A stretch of DNA of 64,000 nt. It comes from Ruegeria sp. EL01. Lineage in GTDB: Bacteria; Pseudomonadota; Alphaproteobacteria; Rhodobacterales; Rhodobacteraceae. Position numbers and translations under genes: made by a program. Positions 29,755 to 39,090 of this stretch are shown here, piece after piece. The stretch lies in contig NZ_OMPS01000016.1 in the NCBI RefSeq assembly GCF_900313035.1, forward strand, positions 99,308 through 163,307. The letters run 5' to 3'. Position 1 is the stretch's first letter. Each line of letters starts with the position of its first letter. The notes beneath the pieces are model-generated. The model ran no database searches. It was not told the origin of the DNA and saw only the letters and a list, made by a program, of their open reading frames with translations.

Positions 29755-30681
29755 ATGCAGGACGAAAACGGTATCTCGTTCTTCGGCGCCCTGTGGAACG
29801 GACTGATCTGGTTCGTTCAGAACATTGCCGAAGCTTTCTATAATTTCGGATACGCCATCACGCATCCGCACCTCTGGCTGAACTGGTCGGACAAAGAAGC
29901 GATCATGCGCTTTGTCTATTACGGCGGGTCGGTCGAGTTCTTCTTTGTGATCTTTGCCCTGTTTCTGGTTTTGACGGCGATCGGCCTGTACTACCGGAAC
30001 TTCATGTGGGGCATTGTGCGGGGTCTTGAAGGCTTTGCCAACACAACCGGGCGCTTCTTTGCCTGGGCGGGTTTGCTGATGGTGATCCAGCAGATCGTGA
30101 TTGTTTTCATGCAGCGTGTGTTTACGCGTCCCGATATGTCTTTTGGATTCGGTATCCCGCTGCAGTTGGATATCAGCTGGTATGCTGAAGAATTGAAACT
30201 CTACAACGCAATGGTCGTCTGTCTGTGCTGTACTTATACATTCGTGCAGGGCGGACACGTCCGCGTAGACTTGATCTACGCCGGTATCAGTCACCGCGCC
30301 AAGCGCGTCGTTGATATGCTGGGCGCTGTTCTGTTCATGATGCCCGTCGCCGTGGTGACCTGGATGTACGGTTGGTACTTTATGTGGCGGCACCTGATCG
30401 TACCGAAACCTTCAGCTAGCAACTCGCTGGAGCAGCTGATGAAAAAATCCCAAGCGCTGCGCTGGAACGTCGAAACCATCGGGTTCAGCCCTAACGGATT
30501 CAACGGATACTTCCTGTTCAAAATCCTGCTGATTGCCTTTGCGGCGATGGTGTTCCTGCAAGCGATTGCGTTCCTGTACCGGTCGTATCTGGAATATGTG
30601 GAAGGACCGGAAAGCGTTGGAAAATACCTCGACAAGGACAGCCTTGGCGAGGGCGAAGAAGCCTACGAAGGCGCACATTAG
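29755..30681 (+). CDS. dctQ: TRAP transporter small membrane subunit
   Basis: A 308-residue DctQ-type subunit, longer than the usual 160-200. Seen: helices in FVIFALFLVLTAIGLYY, FFAWAGLLMVIQQIVIVFM, YNAMVVCLCCTYTFVQGGHVRVDLIYAGIS, VVDMLGAVLFMMPVAVVTWMYG and FKILLIAFAAMVFLQAIAFLY. GGHVRVDLIY is the family signature. The extra length is an N-terminal extension and a loop before the last helix. Pairs with the unusually large DctM 17 bases downstream. Confidence 0.9.
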   Translation: MQDENGISFFGALWNGLIWFVQNIAEAFYNFGYAITHPHLWLNWSDKEAIMRFVYYGGSVEFFFVIFALFLVLTAIGLYYRNFMWGIVRGLEGFANTTGRFFAWAGLLMVIQQIVIVFMQRVFTRPDMSFGFGIPLQLDISWYAEELKLYNAMVVCLCCTYTFVQGGHVRVDLIYAGISHRAKRVVDMLGAVLFMMPVAVVTWMYGWYFMWRHLIVPKPSASNSLEQLMKKSQALRWNVETIGFSPNGFNGYFLFKILLIAFAAMVFLQAIAFLYRSYLEYVEGPESVGKYLDKDSLGEGEEAYEGAH

Positions 30682-30698
30682 GGACGGAGACCCAGACA

Positions 30699-33053
30699 AT
30701 GTTATTCGGACTTGATGGCGTCGAGATAGGCCTCATTATCGTATTTTTCTGCCTTTTCGGAGGCATCCTTTCCGGTTTCCCTGTGGCCTTTGCCATCGGT
30801 GGGGCCGGGGTAATCTCATTCGGAATCATTGCTGCGCTGGACAGTTCCGGCCTGCTGATACATCAGGCGATCGATACAAGCTCGCAGATGTATCGGGATC
30901 TGGTTGCGACAGGCGTCAAGCCCGACGCGGTATCCGTTTTCCGATATCCGGACTTGCCGAGGATAGGTGAGCCTGTGTTCCCCTCGGGCTGGGAAACCGC
31001 ACTGGACCGCAACGTATCCTTCATTGTGAACCGTATGAACGAACGTGTTCTTGCGGGGCAATCTATCGAAACGCTGCTGGCGGTTTTGATGTTCGTCCTA
31101 ATGGGCATCACGCTGGAACGGTCGAAAATCGCCAACGATCTGCTGACCACGATGGCTCGGGTGTTTGGCCCGCTGCCAGGTGGGCTGGCCGTATCCATCG
31201 TAGTTGTGGGCGCGTTTCTTGCAGCCTCGACAGGGATCGTCGGCGCGACCGTGGTAACGATGGGATTGCTGGCCCTGCCGACCATGCTGCGCAACAACTA
31301 TTCGCCAGAACTGGCGACCGGTGTGATCGCGGCGTCGGGGACCTTGGGACAGATCATTCCGCCTTCGATCGTGATCGTTTTGTTGGGAACGCTGGCCGGA
31401 GACCTGTATTCAACAGCTCAGGAAACCCGAGCGGTTGAAGCGGGATGTACCGATGCGTTGACCTATCTTGGCGAACCTGCAGTTGTCTCGGTCGGAACGC
31501 TGTTTCAGGCGGCCCTGCTGCCGGGAATCATGTTGGCGCTGCTCTATGCGCTTTATGCATTTGGCTATGCGCTGCTAAACCCAGATAAGGCACCGGCTGT
31601 GCCGATGTCCGGCGGAAGTGGCGAGCCGATCACCCGTGCAGAAGGTCTGACCTGGTTGTTGGCAGCGCCAGTGGGTCTGATCGTTGGCGCAGTGTTGCTG
31701 GGCAGTGTTGGACTGATCGGCAGTCAGAACGTCACGGTCTCTGCGTTCTCGGATGTCGGGCAGGGTGCATCGCTGCGCACTAACGTGTCTGAGCAGTGCG
31801 AGGCTTCGATGATTGACCTGCATGGTCAGGCAGCCTGGGATCAGGCGATTGCCGAGCAGGAAGAGATCGACGCGGCAGGCGGTGTATCAAATGCGGAACG
31901 CCTGAGCGAGGAAGATCTTGTTGCTGCACGTGACGCGAAGATTGCGGCTGCAGCTCCGATCGGGAATGGCGTGGCCGTTATTGTAGTTCTGCTGGGGCTG
32001 ACGTTGGTTTTGGGTCGGGGCATCGCGCCATCGCGGTCACCGCAGCCGTTGATCCTGGGCGCGATAGGCTTGCTGTTGATGTTGCTGGTCGATGTCTTGC
32101 TGGTAGAACCAACCACGTCCTCAGGGGGCACCTTCGTGCTGTTGGCTTTGCCTTTTGCAGTGGCGATCTACGGCTGCAAGGAAGCTGCTGCGCGCTGCGC
32201 GACAAATGATCTGATCCGGGTGGTGTTCCCACCTTTGGTTCTGATCATAGCTGTGTTGGGCTCTATCCTTGGCGGTGTCACCAATCCGACACCAGCTGCT
32301 GCGTTGGGCGCGGGTGGCGCCATCATGCTGGCGGCCTATCGCAAGCTGCAGGATCAGGGCCGGTCCGGCAATGTGATCATCTGGTCGACCTTTGCCGTCA
32401 TCATCTGTCTACTTCTGGGCGTAAACTTCGATTTGCGCGTCAATCAGGGTGGTGTGTCGTTCGAAAGCTGGGTCGCGTTCTTCTTTGCCTACGCAGCCTA
32501 TATCTATGCCCTGTTTGGGTTGGTCTATGGATGTTGGGTCTTGTTCACCGGTGGCGTACTGACGCCGGTGGTGCGCGAGACGGCCAAGGTGACATCGATG
32601 GTGTTCACCATCCTGATCGGATCGCAACTGCTGAACCTGGTGGTGATCTCGTTCGGTGGCGAACACTATATACAGCAATTCCTCAAGAGCTTCGACAATG
32701 AGTTCACTGTCTTCCTGATCGTGATGCTGGTGTTGTTCTTTCTGGGCTTCGTACTGGATTTCCTTGAGATCATCTACATCGTGATCCCCATCGTGGGTCC
32801 GGTGATCTATGGTGGGTCGTTTGACCCGAAATGGGTCACGATCATGGTGGCCGTGAACCTGCAAACCTCGTTCCTGACGCCCCCGTTTGGGTTCGCGTTG
32901 TTCTATTTGCGAGGGGTGGCACCGAAAGAGGTGACGACGGGACATATCTATCGCGGGATCATCCCATTCGTGATCATTCAGGTGGTTGGAATCGCGATCT
33001 TGTGGTTCTTCCCAACGATCGTGACCATCGTGCCGGATCTGATCCCGAATTGA
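30699..33053 (+). CDS. dctM: TRAP transporter large membrane subunit, enlarged form
   Basis: A 784-residue DctM-type permease; classical DctM has about 425 residues. Seen: typical first helices (IGLIIVFFCLFGGILSGFPVAFAIGGAGVISF), VLMFVLMGITLERSKIANDLL, GLAVSIVVVGAFLAASTGIVGATVVTMGLLALP and GTLGQIIPPSIVIVLLG. Late signatures are LGFVLDFLEIIYIVIPIVGP and NLQTSFLTPPFGFALFYLRG. Two added segments account for the length: a loop near 48-120 and a large block near 225-560 that includes extra helices and a charged, non-membrane stretch (about 340-415). Energised by a sodium or proton gradient in this family. Followed by a strong terminator. Confidence 0.92.
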   Translation: MLFGLDGVEIGLIIVFFCLFGGILSGFPVAFAIGGAGVISFGIIAALDSSGLLIHQAIDTSSQMYRDLVATGVKPDAVSVFRYPDLPRIGEPVFPSGWETALDRNVSFIVNRMNERVLAGQSIETLLAVLMFVLMGITLERSKIANDLLTTMARVFGPLPGGLAVSIVVVGAFLAASTGIVGATVVTMGLLALPTMLRNNYSPELATGVIAASGTLGQIIPPSIVIVLLGTLAGDLYSTAQETRAVEAGCTDALTYLGEPAVVSVGTLFQAALLPGIMLALLYALYAFGYALLNPDKAPAVPMSGGSGEPITRAEGLTWLLAAPVGLIVGAVLLGSVGLIGSQNVTVSAFSDVGQGASLRTNVSEQCEASMIDLHGQAAWDQAIAEQEEIDAAGGVSNAERLSEEDLVAARDAKIAAAAPIGNGVAVIVVLLGLTLVLGRGIAPSRSPQPLILGAIGLLLMLLVDVLLVEPTTSSGGTFVLLALPFAVAIYGCKEAAARCATNDLIRVVFPPLVLIIAVLGSILGGVTNPTPAAALGAGGAIMLAAYRKLQDQGRSGNVIIWSTFAVIICLLLGVNFDLRVNQGGVSFESWVAFFFAYAAYIYALFGLVYGCWVLFTGGVLTPVVRETAKVTSMVFTILIGSQLLNLVVISFGGEHYIQQFLKSFDNEFTVFLIVMLVLFFLGFVLDFLEIIYIVIPIVGPVIYGGSFDPKWVTIMVAVNLQTSFLTPPFGFALFYLRGVAPKEVTTGHIYRGIIPFVIIQVVGIAILWFFPTIVTIVPDLIPN

Positions 33054-33080
33054 GGATTAACGAAGCAATTGGTTAAATGA

Positions 33081-33111
33081 AAAGGGGGCCTGCAGGCCCC
33101 CTTTGCTTTTT
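33081..33111 (+). terminator. intrinsic terminator of dctPQM
   Basis: AAAGGGGGCC (33081-33090), loop TGCA, GGCCCCCTTT (33095-33104), then GCTTTTT. A perfect 10-bp stem 28 bases after the dctM stop. Confidence 0.93.
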
Positions 33112-33161
33112 GTATCAGGATAAGAGGCTCTGCCCCTTCTTGGCCTTCGGCCAATTCATCC

Positions 33162-33186
33162 CCGGGATATTTTCAGCCAGATGAAG
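33162..33186 (+). repeat. dispersed 25-bp intergenic repeat, copy 1
   Basis: CCGGGATATTTTCAGCCAGA followed by TGAAG. It differs from the two other copies (40848-40872, inverted; 49457-49481) at one or two bases. A small hairpin (TGGCC TTC GGCCA) lies just to its left. It sits between the convergent dctM and VOC genes. Confidence 0.85.
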
Positions 33187-33193
33187 ACCTGGG

Positions 33194-33583
33194 TCAGGTG
33201 AATTGAATCAGATCCCATCGGTTGCCAAAGGGGTCACGCCAGACTGCGACTGAGCCATAGGGTTCGTGGCGGGGGTCTTCTTCGAATGTGACGCCTTTGG
33301 CCAGCATGGCTTCGTGATCGCGGGCGAAGTCGTCCGTTTGCAGAAAGAAGCCGACCCGCCCTCCGGTCTGATTGCCGATTGCGGCGTGTTGTTCTGGCCC
33401 GACCGCTTTTGCCAGCAGAAGCGATGCGTCGTTGAACCCCCGAGGCGTCACGCGGACCCAGCGTTTCCCGCCCCCAAGATCGATATCCTGTATCAGTTTG
33501 AAATCGAGGGTTTCGGTATAGAACGCGATGGCATCATCGTAGTCAGGCACCACAAGGGTGACTGCGTGGAGGGATTGCTGCAT
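33194..33583 (-). CDS. VOC superfamily (glyoxalase-like) protein
   Basis: A 129-residue VOC protein. Seen: SLHAVTLVVPDYDDAIAFYTETLDFKLIQD at the N-terminus (metal-type His in the first strand), GGRVGFFLQTDDFARDHEAML in the second half, and EPYGSVAVWRDPFGNRWDLIQF at the end. Typical of small lactoylglutathione-lyase-like proteins with undefined substrates. Lies 7 bases after the end of bpt on the same strand, so probably translated from the same message. Confidence 0.87.
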   Translation of the reverse strand: MQQSLHAVTLVVPDYDDAIAFYTETLDFKLIQDIDLGGGKRWVRVTPRGFNDASLLLAKAVGPEQHAAIGNQTGGRVGFFLQTDDFARDHEAMLAKGVTFEEDPRHEPYGSVAVWRDPFGNRWDLIQFT

Positions 33584-33590
33584 TTGGTTG

Positions 33591-34415
33591 TTAGCCTTTG
33601 GTCGGGTGGCGATCCGGCAACTGAATGTTGGCGACCTGCTCGGCTATTGGGGCGGACGAGAGCGGATGATGTGACGGATCCTGATACTCGGTCGGGTCGT
33701 CGATCTTCTGCCATTGGCCCTGAACATAGGCTTCCAGCCCTGCGAACTTGGCTTTGTAACCCATCTTGGGGCTGCCGGGGACCCAGTAGCCCAGATAGAT
33801 ATAGGGCAGGCCAGCCTCGCGGGCGATATCGATGTGGTCGAGGATCATGTAGGTGCCCAGTGAATTCTGTGGCTGTACAGGATCATAAAAGGAATAGACC
33901 ATGCTGAGCCCATCATCGAGGACGTCGGTCAGGCTGACAGCGATCAGATCGCCGCTTTCGGGATCCGTGTATTCGACGATACGACTGCGGATCGGAGTCT
34001 CTTCGATCATCGCGGCAAATTCGAACACGTCCATGTCCGCCATGCCACCATCGGCATGCCTGTTGTCGAGATATCCGCGGAACAAATCGTATTGCTCGTC
34101 CGTTGCCCATGGGGACTTCGCGCTGCGTTGCAGGTATGAATTGCGCTTGATCGCACGCTTCTGACTTTTTGAGGGCTGGAACGCTGAAACGTCGATCCGC
34201 GCGGACAAACAGGCTGAGCAATCCGTGCAGGATGGTCGATACAGGACGTTTTGAGATCGACGGAACCCTTGTTGGGAAAGCGAGTTATTCAGCTGATCCG
34301 CGCCTTCACCCTGAAGGGCGGTGAACAACTTCCGTTCCATCCTGCCCTTGAGATAAGGGCAGGGCTGGGGGGCTGTCACATAGAATTGTGGCGCAATGGG
34401 CAGCGTGTGTCGCAT
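33591..34415 (-). CDS. bpt: aspartate/glutamate leucyltransferase (Bpt)
   Basis: A 274-residue transferase of the N-end rule pathway. It adds leucine from Leu-tRNA to proteins with N-terminal Asp or Glu, marking them for ClpS/ClpAP. Seen: [52 protein letters not shown] (paired cysteines), and the GNAT-like C-terminal half with [20 protein letters not shown]. Historically annotated as arginyltransferase; the short bacterial form is usually Bpt. ATG at 34415 with AGGA upstream is preferred to the frame opening at 34451. Confidence 0.92.
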   Translation of the reverse strand: MRHTLPIAPQFYVTAPQPCPYLKGRMERKLFTALQGEGADQLNNSLSQQGFRRSQNVLYRPSCTDCSACLSARIDVSAFQPSKSQKRAIKRNSYLQRSAKSPWATDEQYDLFRGYLDNRHADGGMADMDVFEFAAMIEETPIRSRIVEYTDPESGDLIAVSLTDVLDDGLSMVYSFYDPVQPQNSLGTYMILDHIDIAREAGLPYIYLGYWVPGSPKMGYKAKFAGLEAYVQGQWQKIDDPTEYQDPSHHPLSSAPIAEQVANIQLPDRHPTKG

Positions 34416-34490
34416 GAAGGTCCTGTGTAGCCTCGAACCGGATGATAGCAACGGTTTTTCTGGCCGCCAAGTGATTCACGCGAAGGATTT

Positions 34491-34922
34491 TCAGGCGCGT
34501 TGATTGATCATCGCAGTGCCAAGGAACGCATCTGTCAAACCCTGACAGCGCGCGCTGGTCATCATCATGACAACCGAGATGATCTGGATCACCGGAAACA
34601 TCATGCTGACAAAGTAGCCGACGGTATGGGCAATCGCCTTTCCGGTATCCATCTTTTCACCGAATGCATCGCGCAGTTCGATCCCCATGAACCGCATGCC
34701 CAACGTGGCTGATCCATTCGCAATCGTGACAACGCGGTAGACAAAACTGACCACAGCATAGATCAGCGCGAGGATGAAAAATCCTAGCCCGAAGGTCAGC
34801 AGGATTGCCACGGTGCACAGCAGGGAAATAAAGGCGATATCGAACAGCCAGGCGACGAAGCGCTTCGTCGTTACGGACCTGTAAAATTCAGGTTGGCGAT
34901 CGGGATCGGGCAGGTGTGTCAT
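34491..34922 (-). CDS. RDD family membrane protein
   Basis: A 143-residue membrane protein. Seen: the RDD core RFVAWLFDIAFISLLCTVAILLTFGLGFF (Arg and Asp in the first helix), YRVVTIANGSATLGMRFMGIELRD, and a third hydrophobic segment (VGYFVSMMFPVIQIISVVMMMT). Known: some RDD proteins are ion exchangers, most are uncharacterised. Lies between DUF2852 and bpt genes on the same strand with 67-75-base gaps. Confidence 0.85.
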   Translation of the reverse strand: MTHLPDPDRQPEFYRSVTTKRFVAWLFDIAFISLLCTVAILLTFGLGFFILALIYAVVSFVYRVVTIANGSATLGMRFMGIELRDAFGEKMDTGKAIAHTVGYFVSMMFPVIQIISVVMMMTSARCQGLTDAFLGTAMINQRA

Positions 34923-34989
34923 AGTCGGATCATCCAGGTGATGGGGTCAGATAACCCTGTCCCGAACAATCGGAACAGGGAAAGGGCGA

Positions 34990-35412
34990 TCAGGCTGGTT
35001 CGCCTTTGTCAGGTTCTTCATGGTTCTCGCGAGCGCGATCATTCATGAACTCGTCGAATTCGGCCTTGTCCTTGGCTTCACGCAGACGGTGCAGGAAGGC
35101 TTCGAAATCCTGTTGTTCGCGTTCCAGGCGGGCCAGAGTGTCCGACTTGTATGCGTCAAACGCGCTGTTGCCGGACGGCTTCATCGTGCTCATGTGGCTT
35201 TGCCAGGATTTGCGGCGGCTGCAGGACTTGCTGAACATGCGTTTGCTCCAGATCATATAGGCCAGAAAGGCAAGGCCGATCGGCCAGAAGAAGATGAATC
35301 CAAGGACCATGGCAGCGATCCAGGCGCCTTTGCCTTTGTCGTCAAGCCAGGCCTCGGCACGATAGAACCATCCCGGGTTTTGCGGGGCGACGGGTTCAGT
35401 TAGTGCAGTCAT
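34990..35412 (-). CDS. DUF2852 family membrane protein
   Basis: A 140-residue protein. Seen: one long hydrophobic stretch (WIAAMVLGFIFFWPIGLAFLAYMIW) after WLDDKGKGAW, then a charged helical tail with FDAYKSDTLARLEREQQDFEAFLHRLREAKDKAEFDEFM, likely a coiled coil on the cytoplasmic side. This order marks DUF2852, widespread in alphaproteobacteria and of unknown function. ATG at 35412 with GGAG upstream is the start; the open frame continues to 35481. Confidence 0.85.
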   Translation of the reverse strand: MTALTEPVAPQNPGWFYRAEAWLDDKGKGAWIAAMVLGFIFFWPIGLAFLAYMIWSKRMFSKSCSRRKSWQSHMSTMKPSGNSAFDAYKSDTLARLEREQQDFEAFLHRLREAKDKAEFDEFMNDRARENHEEPDKGEPA

Positions 35413-35554
35413 TTGGGCTCTCCATGGTTGATGTAAATTCCTTTCACATTGTCTAGATGGGGTCCCGTTGGACGGATGCAAGAGGTCGATGTGAAAAAGA
35501 TTTACATTTGGCGATTTGGTTGACGCGGCATGGGATCACGCGCAGTTTGCAGGC

Positions 35555-35944
35555 ATGAATAGGACTGAAAACAAGGCCACCCCAACGCTTGACGCGATTC
35601 TGGATCTGGAAAAGCAGGTCTGGGCCGCGCTGGTCAATGGCGACGCTCAGGTAGATCGAGCTTTGCTGAGTCCGGATTTTCTGGGTGTCTATCCTTCGGG
35701 GTTTGCCAACCGAGACGATCACGTTGGACAATTCGCGGATGCGCCCACCATGGCGACATTCGAGCTGAGCGACGCCAAGCTGATGGTTTTGACGCCAGAT
35801 ATTGTCCTGCTGTCCTATCGTGCCGACTACCAAAGGCCCAATACAGCTGTGTGGGAGGCGATGCTGATATCCTCGCTTTGGGAGCGACGGAACGAGGTTT
35901 GGGTCAGCAGTTTCAGTCAGGACACGCCGCTGGAGCCAACCTGA
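35555..35944 (+). CDS. DUF4440/SnoaL-like (NTF2-fold) protein
   Basis: A 129-residue protein with the NTF2-like layout: helix (LDAILDLEKQVWAALVNGD), a strand after LLSPDFLGVYPSGFANRDDHV, then antiparallel strands ending in ISSLWERRNEVWVSSFSQD. These folds act as small-molecule isomerases, hydrolases or binding modules; no catalytic set can be identified here. ATG at 35555 is used; the frame opens earlier at a TTG (35516) and no start has a strong ribosome site. Confidence 0.7.
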   Translation: MNRTENKATPTLDAILDLEKQVWAALVNGDAQVDRALLSPDFLGVYPSGFANRDDHVGQFADAPTMATFELSDAKLMVLTPDIVLLSYRADYQRPNTAVWEAMLISSLWERRNEVWVSSFSQDTPLEPT

Positions 35945-35993
35945 CGGGTTTGTCCCATTGACGACCTGACACAGCAATGCGCAGGTTGCGCTT

Positions 35994-38789
35994 ATGACTG
36001 ACGTTCTTGCCATCACCCGCCTGCCGCGTGCTTTTGATCCCGCTCTGGGGCACGAAACCCGAGCGCTCTTGCATGATTTGTCCCCCGAACATGGCGAGTT
36101 GATTGCGGGAACGGCCGGATCAAGCCCGTATCTGAAGGGCCTGATCGAGCACGAGAAGACATGGCTGCCCCAGGCGTTGCAGAACCCAGATCAGGCGTTG
36201 GATGATGTGATGGCAGCCGCCCGCGCCTTGCCTCCGGATCAATTGAAGCCGGGTTTGCGGAAAGCCAAACGCCGGATGGCCTTGCTGACCGCCCTTGCAG
36301 ATATTGCCGGTGCTTGGCCCTTGGAAAAAGTCACATCAGCACTCACCGATTTTGGCGCATTGGCGGCGGATGTGGCGGCCAAAGCTGAAATCGCAGCCCT
36401 GGTGCGACGCGGCAAGCTGCCCGGAATGACAGAAGACGACGTCCAATCCGCCGCTGGAATGGTCATCCTGGCGATGGGCAAAATGGGCGCGCATGAGCTG
36501 AACTACAGCTCGGATATCGACCTGATCGTGTTGTTTGATGAAACGCGCTTTGACCCGGATGACTTCTACGAGGCGCGGCAAGGCATGGTGCGGGCCACGC
36601 GCAATTTCTGCGCAACGTTGAGCGAAAAGACGGCCGATGGCTACGTGTTCCGCACCGATCTGCGGTTGCGCCCCGATCCCGCGGTCACACCAGTCTGCAT
36701 GGCGATGGAAGCGGCCGAGCGGTATTATGAAAGCCTGGGGCGCACGTGGGAACGTGCCGCCTACATCAAGGCACGCGCCTGTGCGGGGGATATCGCCGCC
36801 GGAGAGCGGTTTTTGGATAGCTTGCGTCCCTTTGTCTGGCGACGTCATCTGGACTTTGCGGCCATTCAGGACGCTCATGATATGCGCCTGCGCATCCGGG
36901 AGAACAAAGGGACCGGTGGGGCATTGTCGATCCCTGGCCATGACATGAAACTGGGGCAAGGCGGCATTCGCGAGATCGAGTTTTTCACCCAGACACGCCA
37001 GTTGATCGCGGGAGGTCGAGATCCTGATCTGCGTGTGCATGGCACGGTTCAGGGACTTGCCGCGTTGGCCTCGAAAGAGTGGGTTCCCAAGGATGTCGCA
37101 GACAAACTGACCGACCACTACCGCTTTCATCGCGAAGTCGAACACCGTATCCAGATGGTGCATGATGCCCAGACCCATAAGGTGCCGCAATCCCCCGACG
37201 GGATCGAACGTGTTGCCTGCCTGATGGGGATCAGCAGTGCCGAATTGGCATCGGATCTGACCCGACGCCTGACTGAAGTTCATGAGTTGACTGAAGGCTT
37301 TTTTGCTCCGGGTCAATCGGCGGCCACCGCCCCAGTGCAAGAGGTCGCATTCGACAAAAACGTCATGGCCCGCTGGACGACCTATCCGGCACTACGCTCG
37401 CAACGAGGGCGGCGCATTTTCGAACGTCTTAAGCCTGAACTCCTGTCGCGCCTTGCGAAATCGGCTCAACCCGAAGAAGCGTTGTTGGCATTGGATGGGT
37501 TTCTGGCAGGATTGCCAGCAGGTGTGCAGCTATTCTCGCTGTTCGAAGCCAATCCGCAGTTGATCGACTTGCTGATCGATATCGTCGGGACCTCTCATGC
37601 ATTGGCCACGCATCTGTCGCGCAATGCAGCTGTTTTTGATGCGGTGATCGGCGGAAGCTTTTTTGCCGACTGGCCCGGTCAGGCGGCGCTGCAAGCAGAG
37701 CTGGCCGGTGCTTTGGCTGAAGAAACGGATTACGAAACGCAGTTGGATTTTGCCCGTCGCTGGTGCAAGGAATGGCATTTCCGGATCGGTGTGCATCACC
37801 TGCGTGGGTTGATCGGCGGGGCGCAGGCCGGTCAACATTACGCCGAACTGGCGCAGGCGGTTATTGCGGCGATTCTGCCTCATGTGGCGGATAGTTTCGC
37901 CCAAAAGCATGGACCAGCGCCAGGGCGCGGGGCCGCAGTGCTGGGCATGGGATCGATCGGGGCAGGGCGCATCAACTCGCAATCTGATCTGGATATGATC
38001 GTGATCTATGATCCATTGGATCAGGATATGTCCGAGGGCCCACGCCCGCTTGCAACACGCACTTACTATGCCCGGTTCACGCAGTCCCTGATTACGGCAT
38101 TGTCTGCTCCGATGTCGCAAGGGCGCCTCTATGAGGTTGACATGCGCCTGCGCCCCTCGGGCAATCAGGGGCCAGTGGCGACCAGTTGGGTCAGTTTTAC
38201 GAGCTATCAGCAGAAAGATGCATGGGTCTGGGAACATCTTGCCCTGACACGTGCCCATGTGGTGGCGGGGGATGCCGGCCTGGCTGAGGATATCGAAACC
38301 TTCCGCACTGACTTCCTGTCCTGCCCGCGCGACCGCGACCAGGTCCTGCATGAGGTGGCCGCGATGCGTGCCCGACTGGCGGCGGCAAAATCGCCGGCGG
38401 GAATCTGGGATGCCAAGAACGGACCAGGACGCCTGATGGACATCGAACTGATGGCCGAAACCGGGGCCCTATTGTCGGGCAGTCCGCAGCGTGATGTTCA
38501 TGCCGGTCTGGACGGAGCGGTCGCTGCAGGCTTGCTGGATGTCGCCCAGGCACAAACGCTGAAAGACAGCTATGACCTATGCTGGTCAGTGCAATGTGCG
38601 GCGCGGCTGCTCTCGGGCAAGGTCATCGAAGCGGACAAGATCGGTGAAGGCGGTACGGCATTTCTATGCCGCGCCACCGGGTTCGATCAGGTCGAGCAGC
38701 TTAAATCCGCATTGCAGGACAGTTACATCACCGCCGCCGATCTGATTGGCAGCGTGATCAAGGAGGGCGAAGATGGCGCGCAGCAGTGA
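35994..38789 (+). CDS. glnE: bifunctional glutamine synthetase adenylyltransferase/deadenylylase
   Basis: A 931-residue enzyme that adenylylates glutamine synthetase when nitrogen is ample and removes AMP when it is scarce, directed by PII proteins. Seen: two nucleotidyltransferase domains, the deadenylylase half with MGKMGAHELNYSSDIDLIVLFDE and the adenylylase half with GMGSIGAGRINSQSDLDMIVIYDP. Each is followed by its helical region (RLRPSGNQGPVATSWVSF in the second). Length agrees with the family. Its end overlaps the next small gene by 17 bases, suggesting coupled translation. Confidence 0.95.
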   Translation: MTDVLAITRLPRAFDPALGHETRALLHDLSPEHGELIAGTAGSSPYLKGLIEHEKTWLPQALQNPDQALDDVMAAARALPPDQLKPGLRKAKRRMALLTALADIAGAWPLEKVTSALTDFGALAADVAAKAEIAALVRRGKLPGMTEDDVQSAAGMVILAMGKMGAHELNYSSDIDLIVLFDETRFDPDDFYEARQGMVRATRNFCATLSEKTADGYVFRTDLRLRPDPAVTPVCMAMEAAERYYESLGRTWERAAYIKARACAGDIAAGERFLDSLRPFVWRRHLDFAAIQDAHDMRLRIRENKGTGGALSIPGHDMKLGQGGIREIEFFTQTRQLIAGGRDPDLRVHGTVQGLAALASKEWVPKDVADKLTDHYRFHREVEHRIQMVHDAQTHKVPQSPDGIERVACLMGISSAELASDLTRRLTEVHELTEGFFAPGQSAATAPVQEVAFDKNVMARWTTYPALRSQRGRRIFERLKPELLSRLAKSAQPEEALLALDGFLAGLPAGVQLFSLFEANPQLIDLLIDIVGTSHALATHLSRNAAVFDAVIGGSFFADWPGQAALQAELAGALAEETDYETQLDFARRWCKEWHFRIGVHHLRGLIGGAQAGQHYAELAQAVIAAILPHVADSFAQKHGPAPGRGAAVLGMGSIGAGRINSQSDLDMIVIYDPLDQDMSEGPRPLATRTYYARFTQSLITALSAPMSQGRLYEVDMRLRPSGNQGPVATSWVSFTSYQQKDAWVWEHLALTRAHVVAGDAGLAEDIETFRTDFLSCPRDRDQVLHEVAAMRARLAAAKSPAGIWDAKNGPGRLMDIELMAETGALLSGSPQRDVHAGLDGAVAAGLLDVAQAQTLKDSYDLCWSVQCAARLLSGKVIEADKIGEGGTAFLCRATGFDQVEQLKSALQDSYITAADLIGSVIKEGEDGAQQ

Positions 38790-39051
38790 TCCGAACGATC
38801 CCAAGGGGCTGATCCGCGAGGCTTACCGCATCGACGGTATCGCTTTGCCTGAGTGCCGCAGCATCTTTCTGGATTGGGCTTTGAGCTTGCCTGATAGCTT
38901 GGATCAGAAACAGGCGCTGGCCGATCTGCATACCGCCTATTCGGCGCAGGATGCCGATCATCCGATGACTCAGGTGCTGGCCGAGGGGTTGCAAACCGGA
39001 CAAGCCCCGAAACGGCGCGGCGGATGGCGCGCGCGTGACCGAGGGACTTAA
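38773..39051 (+). CDS. conserved hypothetical protein overlapping the glnE end
   Basis: A 92-residue protein beginning MARSSDPNDPKGLIREAYRIDGI. Seen: helical, with CRSIFLDWALSLPDSLDQKQALADLHTAY and an arginine-rich tail (RRGGWRARDRG); no signal or membrane helix. AAGGAGGGCGAAG before the ATG is a strong ribosome site lying inside glnE, supporting a real gene. I do not recognise a named domain. Confidence 0.72.
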   Translation: MARSSDPNDPKGLIREAYRIDGIALPECRSIFLDWALSLPDSLDQKQALADLHTAYSAQDADHPMTQVLAEGLQTGQAPKRRGGWRARDRGT

Positions 39052-39090
39052 GGGCTTTTCCATCCGCGCCTTCGCGACTATGAGGGCGTC

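Noticed and set aside
36336..37340. 334-codon open frame opposite glnE
   Set aside because: Antisense shadow; the + strand encodes both conserved nucleotidyltransferase domains through this region.
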